Below are positions 22,248-22,991 of a stretch of 22,991 bases of DNA, piece after piece. The position numbers and the translations under genes are program-made. Source of the DNA: Steinernema hermaphroditum (lineage: Eukaryota; Nematoda; Chromadorea; Rhabditida; Steinernematidae); NCBI GenBank assembly GCA_030435675.1, contig JAUCMV010000040.1:1-22991 (forward strand). The letters run 5' to 3'. The notes beneath the pieces were generated by a model. It was not told the origin of the DNA, searched no databases, and saw nothing but the letters and a program-made list of their open reading frames with translations. Within the stretch, counting starts at the first letter, position 1; each line of letters begins with the position of its first letter.

Positions 22248-22754
22248 AGTACCATAGCATTTTTATGATTGGATCTTGTAGAACTGCACGAGCCTGATCG
22301 AACGCGCCTATTCCCGTTGGGATTACTGTGGACTATCTTAGTTTCCTGCAAAACTTTCAATTCGAGACAGCAGGGCCCTTGCTCACAGCAAGAGTTATGC
22401 ATCTGACCCTCCTGCTCCGATTTTTATGATTGGATCTTGTAGAACTGCACGAGCCTGATCGAACGCGCCTACTCTCGTTGGATTTCCTGTGGACTATCTT
22501 AGTTTCCTGCAAAACTTTCAATTCGAGACAGCAGGGCCCTTGCTCACAGCAAGAGTTATGCATCTGACCCTCCTGCTCCGAAGTACCATAGCATTTTTAT
22601 GATTGGATCTTGTAGAACTTCACGAGCCTGATCGAACGCGCCTATTCCCGTTGGGATTACTGTGGACTATCTTAGTTTCCTGCAAAACTTTCAATTCGAG
22701 ACAGATAGGGCCTTGTTCATGCAAAGAGTTCTGCATCTGACCCTCCTGCTCCAA
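22248..22754 (+). repeat. Dispersed marker block, copy 3, with internal 12-bp deletion
   Basis: Unit order is the same as in 20514-21032: an A-type V1 with GTTATGCAT, then a B unit with GTTATGCAT and CTCCGAAG, then an A unit with AACTTCACGAG. The offset is 1,734 bp before the deletion and 1,722 bp after it. It differs from copy 2 in having CTCCGA at the first junction and in the 12-bp loss just after it. Confidence 0.78.
22421..22581 (+). repeat. Shortened monomer, 161 bp
   Basis: This is the only unit much shorter than 173 bp. The usual AGTACCATAGCA between CTCCGA and TTTTTATG is missing, so the sequence reads CTCCGATTTTTATG at about 22413-22426. The rest of the unit is an ordinary B monomer. 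A single A is shared at the breakpoints, so microhomology is minimal. Confidence 0.9.
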
Positions 22755-22927
22755 AGTACCATAGCATTTTTATGATTGGATCTTGTAGAACTGCACGAGC
22801 CTGATCGAACGCGCCTACTCTCGTTGGATTTCCTGTGGACTATCTTAGTTTCCTGCAAAACTTTCAATTCGAGACAGCAGGGCCCTTGCTCACACCAAGA
22901 GCTCTGCATCTGACCCTCCTGCTCCAA

Positions 22928-22991
22928 AGTACCATAGCATTTTTATGATTGGATCTTGTAGAACTGCACGAGCCTGATCGAACGCGCCTAC
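22928..22991 (+). repeat. Partial satellite unit at the right edge
   Basis: The window ends 64 bases into another unit, at GAACGCGCCTAC, just inside V1. The last base is C, as in B-type and some hybrid units. The array continues beyond the window. Confidence 0.95.

Larger units (their letters stand above)
1..22991 (+). repeat. Satellite DNA array, 173/174-bp monomer, about 132 copies
   Basis: The conserved junction CTGCTCCAAAG recurs from base 12 to base 22927 at 132 successive intervals that sum to 22,915 bp, a mean of 173.6. Interval lengths are 173 bp (63), 174 (49), 175 (15), 176 (4) and 161 (1). Every copy reads in the same direction, and no unrelated sequence interrupts the array at any point. 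Copies differ from each other at only a few positions. Known for such arrays: 150-180 bp monomers in long head-to-tail blocks are typical of eukaryotic centromeric or pericentromeric satellites, where unequal crossover and gene conversion keep copies similar. Inferred: this is such a heterochromatic block. I do not recognise the family. Both edges are truncated by the window. The strand given is arbitrary. The tandem structure is certain; the centromeric role is not shown by the sequence. Confidence 0.99.

Noticed and set aside
1..22991. CRISPR array
   Set aside because: The repeat unit is about 173 bp, there are no unique spacers between short repeats, and the whole unit is conserved. This is a tandem satellite.
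1..22991. Transposon, rRNA or tRNA gene inserted in the array
   Set aside because: Reading unit by unit, every base can be assigned to a satellite monomer. The largest departures are +1 to +3 bases and one 12-base deletion.

Overview
The whole 22,991-base window is one uninterrupted head-to-tail tandem array of a short satellite DNA. I counted phase-to-phase distances using the conserved CTGCTCCAAAG / CTGCTCCGAAG junction. The window holds 132 complete repeat intervals plus two partial ones at the edges, with a mean of 173.6 bp. There are 63 units of 173 bp, 49 of 174, 15 of 175, 4 of 176 and one of 161. All units lie in the same orientation. I found no gene, RNA gene, transposon insertion, inversion or unique sequence, and both window edges cut through the array, so the true array is larger.

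Organism: an array of 170-180 bp monomers more than 20 kb long points to a eukaryotic nuclear chromosome, at a centromere, pericentromere or other heterochromatic block. I do not recognise the monomer as a named satellite family and will not name a species. A representative monomer (4705-4877) is about 45% G+C and keeps six CpG dinucleotides, an observed/expected ratio near 0.69.

Internal organisation: nearly all variation falls in two windows of the monomer, V1 (about offsets 64-80) and V2 (about offsets 123-151). The blocks between them are almost invariant. Two main monomer types result. Type A has V1 ATTCCCGTTGGGATTACT and V2 ATAGGGCC(C)TTGTTCATGC. Type B has V1 ACTCTCGTTGGATTTCCT (or a GGGTTTCCT form) and V2 CAGGGCCCTTGCTCACACC. 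In much of the window A and B alternate, giving a dimeric higher-order repeat of 346-348 bp. Layout: 1-4531 is mixed with many A/B mosaics; 4532-9732 has the clearest A-B alternation; 9733-14076 alternates with interruptions; 14077-17030 is mixed; 17031-22247 is dominated by A-type V1 and has largely lost the dimer; 22248-22991 returns to alternation and carries a duplicated marker block and a 12-bp deletion.

The open reading frames that can be drawn, mostly on the minus strand, are a by-product of unit length. 174 = 3 x 58, so runs of 174-bp units stay in frame, while 173-bp units shift the frame into stops. I do not annotate them as genes. What deserves attention is the evolutionary record inside the array: the A/B dimer, the two variable windows, chimeric monomers that carry both alleles side by side, and locally duplicated marker blocks.
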